64,000 nt of DNA. Source: Thalassotalea_F euphylliae (GTDB taxonomy: Bacteria; Pseudomonadota; Gammaproteobacteria; Enterobacterales; Alteromonadaceae). The stretch covers positions 868,001 to 932,000 of the forward strand of contig NZ_JBHUIB010000012.1 of NCBI RefSeq assembly GCF_042682785.1, read 5' to 3'. The notes under the pieces are model-generated. The model was not told the origin of the DNA, made no database searches, and saw only the letters and a program-made list of their open reading frames with translations. Positions 51,826 to 60,573 of this stretch are shown piece after piece; the stretch's first letter is position 1; each line of letters opens with the position of its first letter. Made by a program: the position numbers and the translations under genes.

Positions 51826-52198
51826 GCTCAACGACATTGTAGCCACGATTTTGCATACACTTAATCACGATAAACTTACGTTCGTCCTTGGCTTTGTAGC
51901 TACCACCAGCAGCGCCTATCGCTGCACCAATAACAGCGCCAGCCAATAAATCTTCACCACTTTCTGTTGCACCTGCTAAAGCCCCGGCAGTTGCGCCAAT
52001 AGCCATATCCGTTTGTGTATCTGCATTGATATAGCCGCGCTGTTTTGCCACTTCTTGGCAAGCGAGTAAGTCATTTTCGTAGTTCGCTAAGTCACCACCG
52101 TCCACAATAGGGCGGTGTGATGCACCTGTATTAGAACATGCGCTTAAAGTTAGTGTCAGAATTGTAGCTGCTGTAGCCATCTTTGATGTAGTAAACAT
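51809..52198 (-). CDS. Glycine-zipper lipoprotein
   Basis: A 129-residue lipoprotein: signal peptide with lipobox LSAC (Cys21 from the start chosen here) and a central glycine/alanine zipper (GATAGALAGA; AVIGAAIGAAGG) typical of membrane-associated glycine-zipper proteins. Cysteines C-terminal of the zipper. The ATG at 52198 has an AGGAG site; the ATG at 52216 adds six residues. Convergent with the kinase. Confidence 0.82.
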   Translation of the reverse strand: MFTTSKMATAATILTLTLSACSNTGASHRPIVDGGDLANYENDLLACQEVAKQRGYINADTQTDMAIGATAGALAGATESGEDLLAGAVIGAAIGAAGGSYKAKDERKFIVIKCMQNRGYNVVEPTTSH

Positions 52199-52384
52199 GG
52201 TATCTCTCCTCTTCATTTAGTGAGGAAATAGTGCGTTCATTACCTGTCAGTTGCTGTATGGATTTGTATAAATGTTTATAACGGCAGATTAATAGGTGTG
52301 CGTAAACAACCGTCAAGTATTTAATATGTTGATATATATGGGTTTTGTTGCTTTGGCTGTTGACAGATTTATACAAATGGTCTG

Positions 52385-52756
52385 TCAATTTACAGCTAGG
52401 AAACAAGCAAACGCTATGGCAAAGAACACTACCCAAGAGAGGTGTTTGCCTTTAGAGGCCACTAATGCGATGACACCATGAATGGAAAATGTTACTGCAA
52501 TAATTAATACGAGTTGATATGGCTTGGTATTGGGAGATGCAAGTAGTATCAAAACAGCCGCAAGACCAAGCCAAGCAAGCGAGGTGATATGCCAAGCAAA
52601 ACGCAGAGTTTGAATAGTAAACCTGTCGCTTCCGAACAACTTGGGTAAATTATCCCGCTTAAATAAGCGAATAAGTATATAGCGCTCACCTAAGTATGAA
52701 TGGGCTATACCAATAAAGACTATAAGAGTTGCTGCTAGGTATAGCCAAACTGCCAT
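52385..52756 (-). CDS. Four-helix membrane protein, unknown
   Basis: A 123-residue integral membrane protein with helices at about 2-20, 48-72, 78-99 and 107-122 and a short basic cytoplasmic loop (RLFKRDNLPKLFG). No known family. Same strand as the DM13 gene upstream, 36 bases away, so possibly one unit with it. Confidence 0.65.
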   Translation of the reverse strand: MAVWLYLAATLIVFIGIAHSYLGERYILIRLFKRDNLPKLFGSDRFTIQTLRFAWHITSLAWLGLAAVLILLASPNTKPYQLVLIIAVTFSIHGVIALVASKGKHLSWVVFFAIAFACFLAVN

Positions 52757-52792
52757 GTGGGGTTCTCCTTGTTGTCACTATTTCATTGCTAT

Positions 52793-53269
52793 CTAACGGT
52801 ATTTTGCAGATGTAATAAACTCACCAAACGCTTCACACCACACAATAACCGTATTGTAGTTAGCGACATCGACACCATCGGTCACGGGCACAACGAAGTT
52901 TTCAAATGTTTTGATATCACCAACCTGCACCATCGTATGCTTTGCACGTTCAAAATCAGCTTCTGTTTCAATAAATTCTGGTGAAAGGTAAAGTTTATAT
53001 TCAGGGCCAGGAGCAATCTCGCCCATCAAGGTAATATAGTCATTCGCAATAGAAACGTTGCCTTCGCCCCAGTGCAGGGCGTCACTGTCTGCCAATTCTC
53101 TTACGAACTTAGCTGTAAACATGGCATTGCTTGAACGTTGGGAAATCATTTCCGCACTTGGTGCAGGCGGGGCGGTGAGTATAGGTAAGGCATAGATACC
53201 GGCCGCAAAGCCAATAAAAACAGCTGCTGCGTGTGACAGCAATAAAAATATTAATTTACGTATACTCAT
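52793..53269 (-). CDS. DM13-domain membrane-anchored protein
   Basis: A 158-residue protein: N-terminal transmembrane anchor (about 5-30), then a DM13 domain (DSDALHWGEGNVSIAND, YKLYLSPEF, VGDIKTFENFVVPVTDGVDVANYNTVIVWCEAFGEF read in segments), with the conserved cysteine in VIVWCEAFG. DM13 domains bind haem-like or redox groups in cell-surface proteins. Function here unknown. Confidence 0.8.
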   Translation of the reverse strand: MSIRKLIFLLLSHAAAVFIGFAAGIYALPILTAPPAPSAEMISQRSSNAMFTAKFVRELADSDALHWGEGNVSIANDYITLMGEIAPGPEYKLYLSPEFIETEADFERAKHTMVQVGDIKTFENFVVPVTDGVDVANYNTVIVWCEAFGEFITSAKYR

Positions 53270-53374
53270 AAAAATACTCTAGTTGGTAAGAATAATCGGC
53301 TACTTGAATCCCTCAATTGGTATTTTTTCACCGCGCATTTCAGCTCAACCTATTGGCGATAACCGTCAGCTGTA

Positions 53375-53824
53375 TTACAACGCATTGCTTAGTTCATAGA
53401 CCGTGACTTTAAAGGCTTCATTTCCCGGCATGTCACCAGTAAAGGTGCCTTTTATCTTAAATCCAAAGGTTTGATAAAACTGTAATGCGCGTCCGTTACC
53501 TTTTAACAGTTCGATATTAAACGGCGTTATTGATTCCGATAATACATGACGAATAAGAGCTTTTCCGATACCTTGGCGATAGCTGTTGGGATGCACATAC
53601 AGCCAAGCAATTTCTGCATCATCATACGCTATAAATCCTTTTACTTTACCATTTTGTTCTGCAACCAATACATCGTACTCGAATAGTGCTTCGCGCTCTG
53701 CCGCAATAGTTAGTGGTAAAAATGCGGCTTCTAAATTGGCCGCTTTAAGTTCATCTATGCGCGCTGGGTCGTGTATTGCACAAAGCGCAGCCCAATCAGT
53801 TTGGCTGTAAGGCCTAATTATCAT
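53375..53824 (-). CDS. GNAT-family N-acetyltransferase
   Basis: A 149-residue acetyltransferase (numbering from the ATG at 53824, preferred because GGA precedes it; the ATG at 53845 adds seven residues). Acetyl-CoA-binding motif A VHPNSYRQGIGKALIRHV near residue 85, with typical strands before it (VLVAEQNGKVKGFIAYD, IAWLYVHPN). Substrate unknown. Confidence 0.88.
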   Translation of the reverse strand: MIIRPYSQTDWAALCAIHDPARIDELKAANLEAAFLPLTIAAEREALFEYDVLVAEQNGKVKGFIAYDDAEIAWLYVHPNSYRQGIGKALIRHVLSESITPFNIELLKGNGRALQFYQTFGFKIKGTFTGDMPGNEAFKVTVYELSNAL

Positions 53825-53857
53825 TGTTTTATCGTCCTTGTTCATAAGAGCAAAAAG

Positions 53858-54241
53858 CTAAAGCCCTTTAAGAAAGTCGGCACCAATTTCGACAACATCA
53901 GCTATTGTCTCTGGAAGCGAGGTGTCGTCTAAATCGCTCAGAAAAGAATCGAAATTAAAATGCGGCCAACCTTCAAAACAAGCATCTGAAACTTCACTAC
54001 GGAGCTCTTTGTACGTGGCTTGAAAGTTGTTTTTATTTGCCACCTCAGTATATATCCCCGCTGCACAAAACATGGCGTACGCGTAATGAATGTTCGTAGC
54101 AGACTCAAATTGCTTTAAAAAAACGAACTCAACTTCTTTAGCGGTGTAATGCGTTTTCTTTGACGCGTGCTTTATGAGCTGACGGGGAATCGTTCTCGCA
54201 ATATTTTTAATTGAAGCTTTGTTTTGAAAAGTATCTAACAT
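53858..54241 (-). CDS. Soluble hypothetical protein
   Basis: A 127-residue acidic protein without signal or membrane segment, helical throughout by eye (IKNIARTIPRQLIKH; YTAKEVEFVFLKQFE) with a C-terminal hydrophobic end (ADVVEIGADFLKGL). No family recognised. In a row with four other small minus-strand genes. Confidence 0.6.
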   Translation of the reverse strand: MLDTFQNKASIKNIARTIPRQLIKHASKKTHYTAKEVEFVFLKQFESATNIHYAYAMFCAAGIYTEVANKNNFQATYKELRSEVSDACFEGWPHFNFDSFLSDLDDTSLPETIADVVEIGADFLKGL

Positions 54242-54295
54242 CTTGGCTCGCTCCTTTTTGCCAACCTACATCATCAGTTTTTGTTACTGTGCGCT

Positions 54296-54835
54296 CTATA
54301 GTAGCCCTAACAATATCGTTAAAAAAACACTGCTTTCTGCAATTCGTTGAACAATTCCCAACAAGCCTCTAGGCCAACCTATAAGAAAGGTGGCGAGTAG
54401 CGATAATAGTGAAATAAACGCAATATTTGCTATCCAGCTGTTTTGAACATCAATCATATCATTTAGCTGGTATAGCATTGCCGCATAACAGCCAGCACCA
54501 ACAATATTGTGAATAATGTTCTTCCAAGAACCAATGGCTGGTGTTTCTGGATCACATGGAAAAAATGCAGAAAGTAGATAACTCAGCCCCACCGCCCATA
54601 GCAGGAATGTCGCGTGTGGGGCGCTATTTTGTTGAACTGACGAATATGCCAGTATCATTATGCCAACACCAAAGGGGAAAAATAGCCCGTATGACACTTG
54701 TTTTTCGTAGGTAGAGCCAGTTTCTGCTAGTTCACTGATAGAGTGCTTAATGTGGCTGTATTTGGGGCGTTTGTGTCCAAAATAAAAAATGCCAGCCCAG
54801 AGAAAAACATAAAGCAGTATCAATAAAATTATCAT
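54296..54835 (-). CDS. DUF998-family membrane protein
   Basis: A 179-residue integral membrane protein with about six helices and the DUF998 hallmark of an HSISELAETGSTYEKQVSYG segment after helix 1 and FPCDPETPAIGSWKNIIHNIVG in the middle (read in parts), the latter a typical FPCDPG-like motif. Function unknown in the family. Confidence 0.78.
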   Translation of the reverse strand: MIILLILLYVFLWAGIFYFGHKRPKYSHIKHSISELAETGSTYEKQVSYGLFFPFGVGIMILAYSSVQQNSAPHATFLLWAVGLSYLLSAFFPCDPETPAIGSWKNIIHNIVGAGCYAAMLYQLNDMIDVQNSWIANIAFISLLSLLATFLIGWPRGLLGIVQRIAESSVFLTILLGLL

Positions 54836-54870
54836 GTCGACGTCTACGTGTTATTCACTGAGTAGATTCA

Positions 54871-55212
54871 CTAACCAAGGCGCTTGGCCCAGTTGCCATT
54901 GTGCTGAATGTCACAATTTTCCTCGGTATCAAAAACGATATGCTTTGCCAAATTTTTAACTTTAATTCCTATGCTGCTCAACTCGTGCTGAATTAACGAC
55001 TGCAGCGAGGTTTTTATGTCTGATTGCAGGTAAGCATCAAGATTTTCATTCGTATCAAATACGCAGACAATTTTTAAACTAGCAGGGAAGTTTGAATAAT
55101 TGACAACGTGAGTCAGCCATTCAAAGCCATGAATGTTTTTCAAGGCCGTTTCGCAGACGTCAGTGAGCAGTGTGCGAAGCTGGTTATCGAGTTTTTTATC
55201 TGATTTACGCAT
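54871..55212 (-). CDS. Conserved hypothetical protein, marine gammaproteobacterial type
   Basis: A 113-residue soluble protein: basic N-terminus (MRKSDKKLDNQLRTLLTDVC), central FEWLTHVVNYSNFPASLKIVCVFDTNENL (read in parts) and ending with HIVFDTEENC then WAKRLG. Similar proteins occur widely in Vibrio and Alteromonadales and are sometimes labelled as Fis-type regulators without visible reason: no helix-turn-helix is evident. Confidence 0.72.
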   Translation of the reverse strand: MRKSDKKLDNQLRTLLTDVCETALKNIHGFEWLTHVVNYSNFPASLKIVCVFDTNENLDAYLQSDIKTSLQSLIQHELSSIGIKVKNLAKHIVFDTEENCDIQHNGNWAKRLG

Positions 55213-55316
55213 GTCGTCATGAACACCTAACTAATGGGTTGCTATAAGCACGCTGAAAAGAATAAATAGTCTGAACTGAGCATTCCCATTGAAAAATCGC
55301 TTAATTTTTTATCACT

Positions 55317-55334
55317 ATGTAAATGTGATTACAT
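55317..55334. promoter_or_regulatory. Palindrome in the divergent region before the CBM2 gene
   Basis: Perfect 6-6-6 inverted repeat: ATGTAA at 55317-55322 and TTACAT at 55329-55334 around the core ATGTGA. The centre resembles a CRP half-site (TGTGA) but the other half is poor. It lies 105 bases from the start of the leftward gene and about 175 from the CBM2 gene. Confidence 0.3.
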
Positions 55335-55509
55335 GTTCGATATTTAACGTGTAGCTTACTAAAAAACAAATAGTTTTTTTGTTTGCTATATTTTTCCGTA
55401 CTCCCGTAAATCATAAATTTTTACTGTTTCAATTTTTGTCCATAATCCTTGCACAATTCATAACTATACTCTTTGACTATGTTGAATACATCATAATAAG
55501 GATATATGT

Positions 55510-57336
55510 ATGAGCAGCTGTCCCCACCTTAACAGGCAAAAATGTTGGTTTAAGCCAACATCATTTTTGCTTATCACGGTTCCTCTCTGGGCCTTTCAAA
55601 CACAAGCAGCACAATGTGAATTTACCGTAGTGAATGAATGGCAAAACGGTTACACAGGTCAATTGGTTATTACCAACGACACCACTGAAGTTATTGATGG
55701 CTGGCAAGTTGACCTAGCATTCAGCCAGAACGAGACCATTGGTAGTGCATGGAATGCGAATTTAAATGGAAGCAACCCTTACATGCTGACTAATAAAGGC
55801 TGGAATGGCAAGATCAATCCTGGCGCTTCAAAATCATTTGGTTTTAACGGAACAAAGCCTAATGGCTCACTTGTCTCGCAGCCTACGCTAAGTGGTGTGT
55901 GTGACAGCTCAGGTGGTGACAACGACGAAAGTCCATTTTCTATTGACATCGACGCTTCCGTATTATCAGGCGTAGCACCTTTAACTGTCGACTTCACCGC
56001 GCAATTGGAAGGGGCAGGTGATGACGACGTGGATTATGTTTGGCGTGTTGAAGACGAATCTATCGCTGATACTCAAAATGCACAGCACACATTTGATATT
56101 GCGGGCGAGTATACCGTTACGTTCAGCGCATCAAGTGGTGAGCAAACGCTGGAGTCACAGTTAACCATCACCGTTGAAGAGCCACAGCCAGAATCAGCGC
56201 AATGTCAACTAACCATTGAGCAAGAGTGGAACTCTGGGTTTAGAGCGCGTGTTGATATCAGTAATACCGCGAATCAAGCCATTGAAGGCTGGCAAGTGCT
56301 TATGCAGTTTGACGACGCCACGAGAATTACCGGCGTATGGCATGGTAACCATACAGGGAACAACCCCTATACTGTTGTGAACGAGCAGTACAATTCAACC
56401 ATTGCCGCTGGGCAAACCATTAATTTTGGTTTTAATGCAGAAAAATCTGCACCTGATACGGCACCTACAATTCCAGCATTAGGCGGCCTATGTTCGTTCG
56501 ATGGCACCATTAACAATGCACCAACGGCAGTTGCGATTGCCTCCGTAACCTCTGGCGAAGGGCCGTTAAGTGTTACCTTCGATGCTGCCCAGTCGGTCGA
56601 TATTGATGGTGATGAGTTAACGTATCTTTGGGATTTTGGTGATGGCAATTCATCAACAGATATTCAGCCTACCTATATTTATCAAGAGCAAGGCAATTAT
56701 TCGGTAACGTTAATCGTGAGTGATGGCGCTGCCAGTTCAAGTGCCGAGCCGATAACGATTTCGGTTTCAGAGCCTCAAATAAGCCTACCTTATCTGTTAG
56801 ACAGCAACAACTCATCGCTCTACTTTGTTTCTACAAAAAAGGAACACACGGTCGAAACACATACATTCCGCACCTTAACGGGCGACATATCAATTGAAGG
56901 AGAAGCAACCTTACAAATTGACTTAAGTAGCGTCGATACAGGGGTAGACACTCGTGATACTCGAATGACTGAGCATCTATTTGCTGTTGATACCTATCCA
57001 GTTGCGCAGGTGAGTTTGTCGTTAGACTACGAGACACTTAAAGCAGTACCTACAGGTACGACGCAGGCAATGAGCATTAGCGCGGTGTTAAATTTATATG
57101 GCGCTGATATCCAAATAGATACGCAAGTGCAGGTAAGCCGCTTATCTTCATCGCGTATTTTGGTTCAAAACAGTCAACCTATCTTGCTAGATGCAACTGA
57201 CTTTGGGCTTGAAGCGGGCATTGAAACGTTAAGAACGTTAGCCAATTTAACGTCAATTAGTTATGCGGTGCCAGTCAACTTTAACTTAGTGTTCAGTACA
57301 GACGTACCAGCACAAGAACAAGCAGGCGAGGAGTAA
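55510..57336 (+). CDS. Secreted CBM2-PKD-CBM2-PKD-YceI protein
   Basis: A 608-residue exported multi-domain protein with no catalytic domain recognised. After a signal peptide (about 1-34, AFQTQAA) come CBM2 (about 35-131, cysteine-framed QCEFTV to SGVC), PKD (about 142-225), CBM2 (about 229-330, AQCQLTIEQEWNSGFRARV), PKD (about 336-421, LWDFGDGNSS) and YceI (about 427-598, YFVSTKKEHTVETHTF). CBM2 modules bind cellulose or chitin by surface tryptophans, several of which are visible (WQNGY, WNGKIN). YceI domains bind isoprenoid or quinone-like molecules. First of three tandem genes; AAGGA before the ATG. Confidence 0.88.
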   Translation: MSSCPHLNRQKCWFKPTSFLLITVPLWAFQTQAAQCEFTVVNEWQNGYTGQLVITNDTTEVIDGWQVDLAFSQNETIGSAWNANLNGSNPYMLTNKGWNGKINPGASKSFGFNGTKPNGSLVSQPTLSGVCDSSGGDNDESPFSIDIDASVLSGVAPLTVDFTAQLEGAGDDDVDYVWRVEDESIADTQNAQHTFDIAGEYTVTFSASSGEQTLESQLTITVEEPQPESAQCQLTIEQEWNSGFRARVDISNTANQAIEGWQVLMQFDDATRITGVWHGNHTGNNPYTVVNEQYNSTIAAGQTINFGFNAEKSAPDTAPTIPALGGLCSFDGTINNAPTAVAIASVTSGEGPLSVTFDAAQSVDIDGDELTYLWDFGDGNSSTDIQPTYIYQEQGNYSVTLIVSDGAASSSAEPITISVSEPQISLPYLLDSNNSSLYFVSTKKEHTVETHTFRTLTGDISIEGEATLQIDLSSVDTGVDTRDTRMTEHLFAVDTYPVAQVSLSLDYETLKAVPTGTTQAMSISAVLNLYGADIQIDTQVQVSRLSSSRILVQNSQPILLDATDFGLEAGIETLRTLANLTSISYAVPVNFNLVFSTDVPAQEQAGEE

Positions 57337-57340
57337 AACA

Positions 57341-60300
57341 ATGAAATTATTTAACCTTCACCACTTGTTGAACTGTAACCTAAACAATGCTTCTAGTTTG
57401 ACGTCTCCTCGTGTATCTCTTTTGTTGCTTGCTGGAGTGGGGTTGCTATCGCAGAACGCTTATGCAGCAACATGCGAATTCTCCATACCCGATAATTGGA
57501 ACAGCGGATTTAAAACCGAAATAGTCATTCAAAATGATGAAACTGCTAAAAATGATTGGACACTCAACCTAACTTGGCCTGACGGAATTTCAATTAATAA
57601 TGGTTGGAATGCCAGTTATGATTGTTCGAGTACGGGATGTACGATCACCAAGCAAAACGCGAATTCAGTCCTAAATCCAAATGAAAGGTTAGGGCTGGGA
57701 TTCGTCGCCAGTAAAAATGGCTACGAAGGCGAAGTTGAATTAACGCTAAGTGGCGATATTTGTGATGGCGTTGTTGGTACGCCGCCGGGCTCAGGCAACG
57801 GTGATGATAATAGCGGCGGCGACAATCAAACCGATACTGGTTTGTGGTCATTAAATAGTGATACGTCATCACTGCGCTATGTTTCGGTGAAAAAACTGCA
57901 TACCGCAGAAGTCAATGCATTCCAAGGTGATGATGTTAACGGTGACGCTCTATCAGGCAGTATTGATGCTAGTGGGAATGTGGTATTAGCGGTTAACTTA
58001 AACAACATTGATACGGGCATTGATATTCGAAACAGCCGCGTTGTCGATTTATTATTTGCTACTGAGCTTTTACCGACTGCTTATTTCACCACGCAAGTAG
58101 ATACCTCTGAAATATCTGCCATGCAAACGGGCGATATTGCTACGCAAACAGTGACTGGTGAGTTAACCATTCACGGTGTAAGCCAGCCAATGTCACTAGA
58201 CTTATTGGTGGCGAAACTGGGTGCAGGCACTGTGAAGGTCTCAACGTTACGACCACTTATTGTAGACAGTAATAGCTTTGATATGGCCTATGGCATTGAA
58301 GCCTTGCGTGTTGTCGCTGGGCTGTCAGGCATTGGTGAGGCAGTACCGGTTTACTTTGACTTGCACTTTACCTCTGTCAGCTCAAATAACTTTGTCGAAA
58401 CAGAGAAAGCAGAGGCGCCAATGGCGCCAGACAGTTTGGTTGTGCAATATGAACCGTCAGACAGCCAAGCGCACTTAAATTGGCGTGATAACAGCAATAA
58501 TGAAACCGCTTATCTTGTTAGACGCCAAACCTTAGGTGGTGATTGGCACACGGTTGCTGAACTTGCTGCTAGTGCAACCTTAATGTCTGAAGGCCTGCCT
58601 GATACCGGAGAGTTTAATTATAAAGTCATTGCGCTTAACCAAAGCGTACCGTCGCTGCCAACAGAAGCGGTCACAGTAACCGTGACCGAAACCAATGCTG
58701 TCGCCAGAGGTATGGAACTGTTTAACGCTAACTGTGCTGGTTGCCATGGTTCAGAGGGCGGCGGCTTGGGCAGCTTCCCAGCGTTAAACACTGAACGAAA
58801 TGTTGACGCAATGATAGATGCTATCGTCCGTACCATGCCCTACAGCAATCCAGCGTCTTGTGGTCAGCAATGTGCAGAAGACATCGCTGCGTTTATTCAA
58901 ACACTATGGCCAGCTACATTAACCTGTGATATCGGTGTTACACCTGTTGCCTATGGCGCAAGACAACTTAAAATCCTGACACAACGAGAATACCAAAATA
59001 CCGTTGAAGACTTGTTAAATGTTGATTATCACGTTGCTGACGGATTGTCGCCAGATAGCCAAGTCGGCTTCTTCACAAACAACACACATGCGAGCGTACT
59101 ATCCACTACTTATAACAACTACTTGTTGGTGGCGGAAGAGCTCGCACAATGGTCGGCAGATAAGAATTTCTCTAATGTCCTATCGTGTTCGGCACTGGAT
59201 AGCAGTTGTGCCACCGCCCTGATTACTGATGTAGCCCCTAAAATATTTAGGCGGCCTTTAACATCGGATGAAGCTACGACCTATGAATCAATTGCTTTAG
59301 GTACATTTAATGGTGGTGATATAGGGGCAGGCATGCAGTTGGCGCTAGAAGGCCTATTGTCATCGCCACAATTTATCTACCGTCATGAGTTGGGTGAAGC
59401 CAACCCAGCAAACCCAGAGTTGGACAGCGATGCCTTTGAGTTAACGTCATACGAAATGGCGACTTTCCTTGCTTATACTTTCACTGGTTCTACACCTGAT
59501 GATGAATTACTAGCAGCGGCGGCAAATGATGAACTTCGCGATGAAGAAAAAATCATGGAGCACACTGCTCGTTTGGCCTCAAGCGCAGAAGGGGTGCTGG
59601 CCGACTTTATCGGTAGCTGGCTAGGTACAGCAGATTTAGAAGTGGCAGCAAAAGACGAAACCTTGTATCCAAACTATCAAGATCTCGTGCCGCACATGAA
59701 AGAAGAACTAAACAAAACGTTTGCTTGGATCATGATGCAGCAGGATGAACGTTTTGCATCGCTCTACACCGCTAATTACACCTTCTTAAATGAAACGCTC
59801 GCGAACCACTATGGTATTGCTGGCGTCACAGGCCAAGAGATGCAAAAAACCGATACTGCAGACCGTGGTGGTATTTTAGCTAACGGCGCGTTTATGGCGC
59901 GTTGGGCAGAGCCCGCTGAATCTCACCCTGTGCTTCGTTCGGTTCGTGTTCGTCGTCGCATGTTATGTCAAGACCAGCCAGATCCACCTGCAGGTACCTT
60001 TGAAGCGCGTGATGAAAAACTTGCCGAGCTATCTGAATTCCTGCAAGACCCAACAACCACTAACCGTATGAAGTATCACGCATTAACAGAAGACAGCCCT
60101 TGTAGCAGTTGTCATGCTGAGTACATTAATCCGCTAGGATTTGGTATGGAAGACTTTGACGCGGTGGGTAATGTTCGTAGCAGCGACAACAAAGGAAATC
60201 AGGTTGACGCGTCGGGTGCTTTGTATGCTCCTGAGAGCTATGCTGACCTTGATTCTGTTCTGCAATTCAATGGCACTCAGGGGTTAGCTAACCTGATGGC

Positions 60301-60550
60301 AGGACTAAATTCAGCGCAAAATTGTTTAACACAGCAAATGTTCCGCTACACAATGGGCGTGGGACATGACGAAATTGATCCAAATAATCCTGAAGATGCG
60401 AATCTATCGGAAACGGAACAAGCGGGTTATTTATGTGAAATCGACACGCTTAAAAACAAGATGGAAAACGAAAGTCCAAGAGCCATGTTAGAAAACTTTG
60501 GTTATCTAAAATCGGTTAGATATCGCAAAGCGTGGTCAAGAGATGAGTAA
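57341..60550 (+). CDS. Secreted CBM2-YceI-FN3-cytochrome c-DUF1587/1592/1588/1585 protein
   Basis: A 1069-residue exported protein: signal peptide (about 1-43), CBM2-like (about 44-142), Ser/Gly linker, YceI (about 165-345), FN3 (about 356-440), cytochrome c with haem motif CAGCH at Cys465-Cys468-His469, then DUF1587 (LTQREYQNTVEDLL, about 545), DUF1595 (FRRPL, about 629), DUF1592 (SPQFIYRHE, about 675), DUF1588 (about 806-930) and DUF1585 to the end. A second CxxCH, CSSCH at 921-925, lies in the DUF1588 end. Similar modular redox proteins occur in cellulolytic Cellvibrio. It starts four bases after the previous stop with AGGAG. Likely donates electrons outside the cell; partner enzyme unknown. 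Confidence 0.9.
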   Translation: MKLFNLHHLLNCNLNNASSLTSPRVSLLLLAGVGLLSQNAYAATCEFSIPDNWNSGFKTEIVIQNDETAKNDWTLNLTWPDGISINNGWNASYDCSSTGCTITKQNANSVLNPNERLGLGFVASKNGYEGEVELTLSGDICDGVVGTPPGSGNGDDNSGGDNQTDTGLWSLNSDTSSLRYVSVKKLHTAEVNAFQGDDVNGDALSGSIDASGNVVLAVNLNNIDTGIDIRNSRVVDLLFATELLPTAYFTTQVDTSEISAMQTGDIATQTVTGELTIHGVSQPMSLDLLVAKLGAGTVKVSTLRPLIVDSNSFDMAYGIEALRVVAGLSGIGEAVPVYFDLHFTSVSSNNFVETEKAEAPMAPDSLVVQYEPSDSQAHLNWRDNSNNETAYLVRRQTLGGDWHTVAELAASATLMSEGLPDTGEFNYKVIALNQSVPSLPTEAVTVTVTETNAVARGMELFNANCAGCHGSEGGGLGSFPALNTERNVDAMIDAIVRTMPYSNPASCGQQCAEDIAAFIQTLWPATLTCDIGVTPVAYGARQLKILTQREYQNTVEDLLNVDYHVADGLSPDSQVGFFTNNTHASVLSTTYNNYLLVAEELAQWSADKNFSNVLSCSALDSSCATALITDVAPKIFRRPLTSDEATTYESIALGTFNGGDIGAGMQLALEGLLSSPQFIYRHELGEANPANPELDSDAFELTSYEMATFLAYTFTGSTPDDELLAAAANDELRDEEKIMEHTARLASSAEGVLADFIGSWLGTADLEVAAKDETLYPNYQDLVPHMKEELNKTFAWIMMQQDERFASLYTANYTFLNETLANHYGIAGVTGQEMQKTDTADRGGILANGAFMARWAEPAESHPVLRSVRVRRRMLCQDQPDPPAGTFEARDEKLAELSEFLQDPTTTNRMKYHALTEDSPCSSCHAEYINPLGFGMEDFDAVGNVRSSDNKGNQVDASGALYAPESYADLDSVLQFNGTQGLANLMAGLNSAQNCLTQQMFRYTMGVGHDEIDPNNPEDANLSETEQAGYLCEIDTLKNKMENESPRAMLENFGYLKSVRYRKAWSRDE

Positions 60551-60573
60551 TCGTTTGAGCTGCAAAGGAAATT

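Noticed and set aside
55317..55334. CRP site before the CBM2 operon
   Set aside because: Only one half matches TGTGA; the palindrome is listed as a weak regulatory feature but not claimed as CRP.
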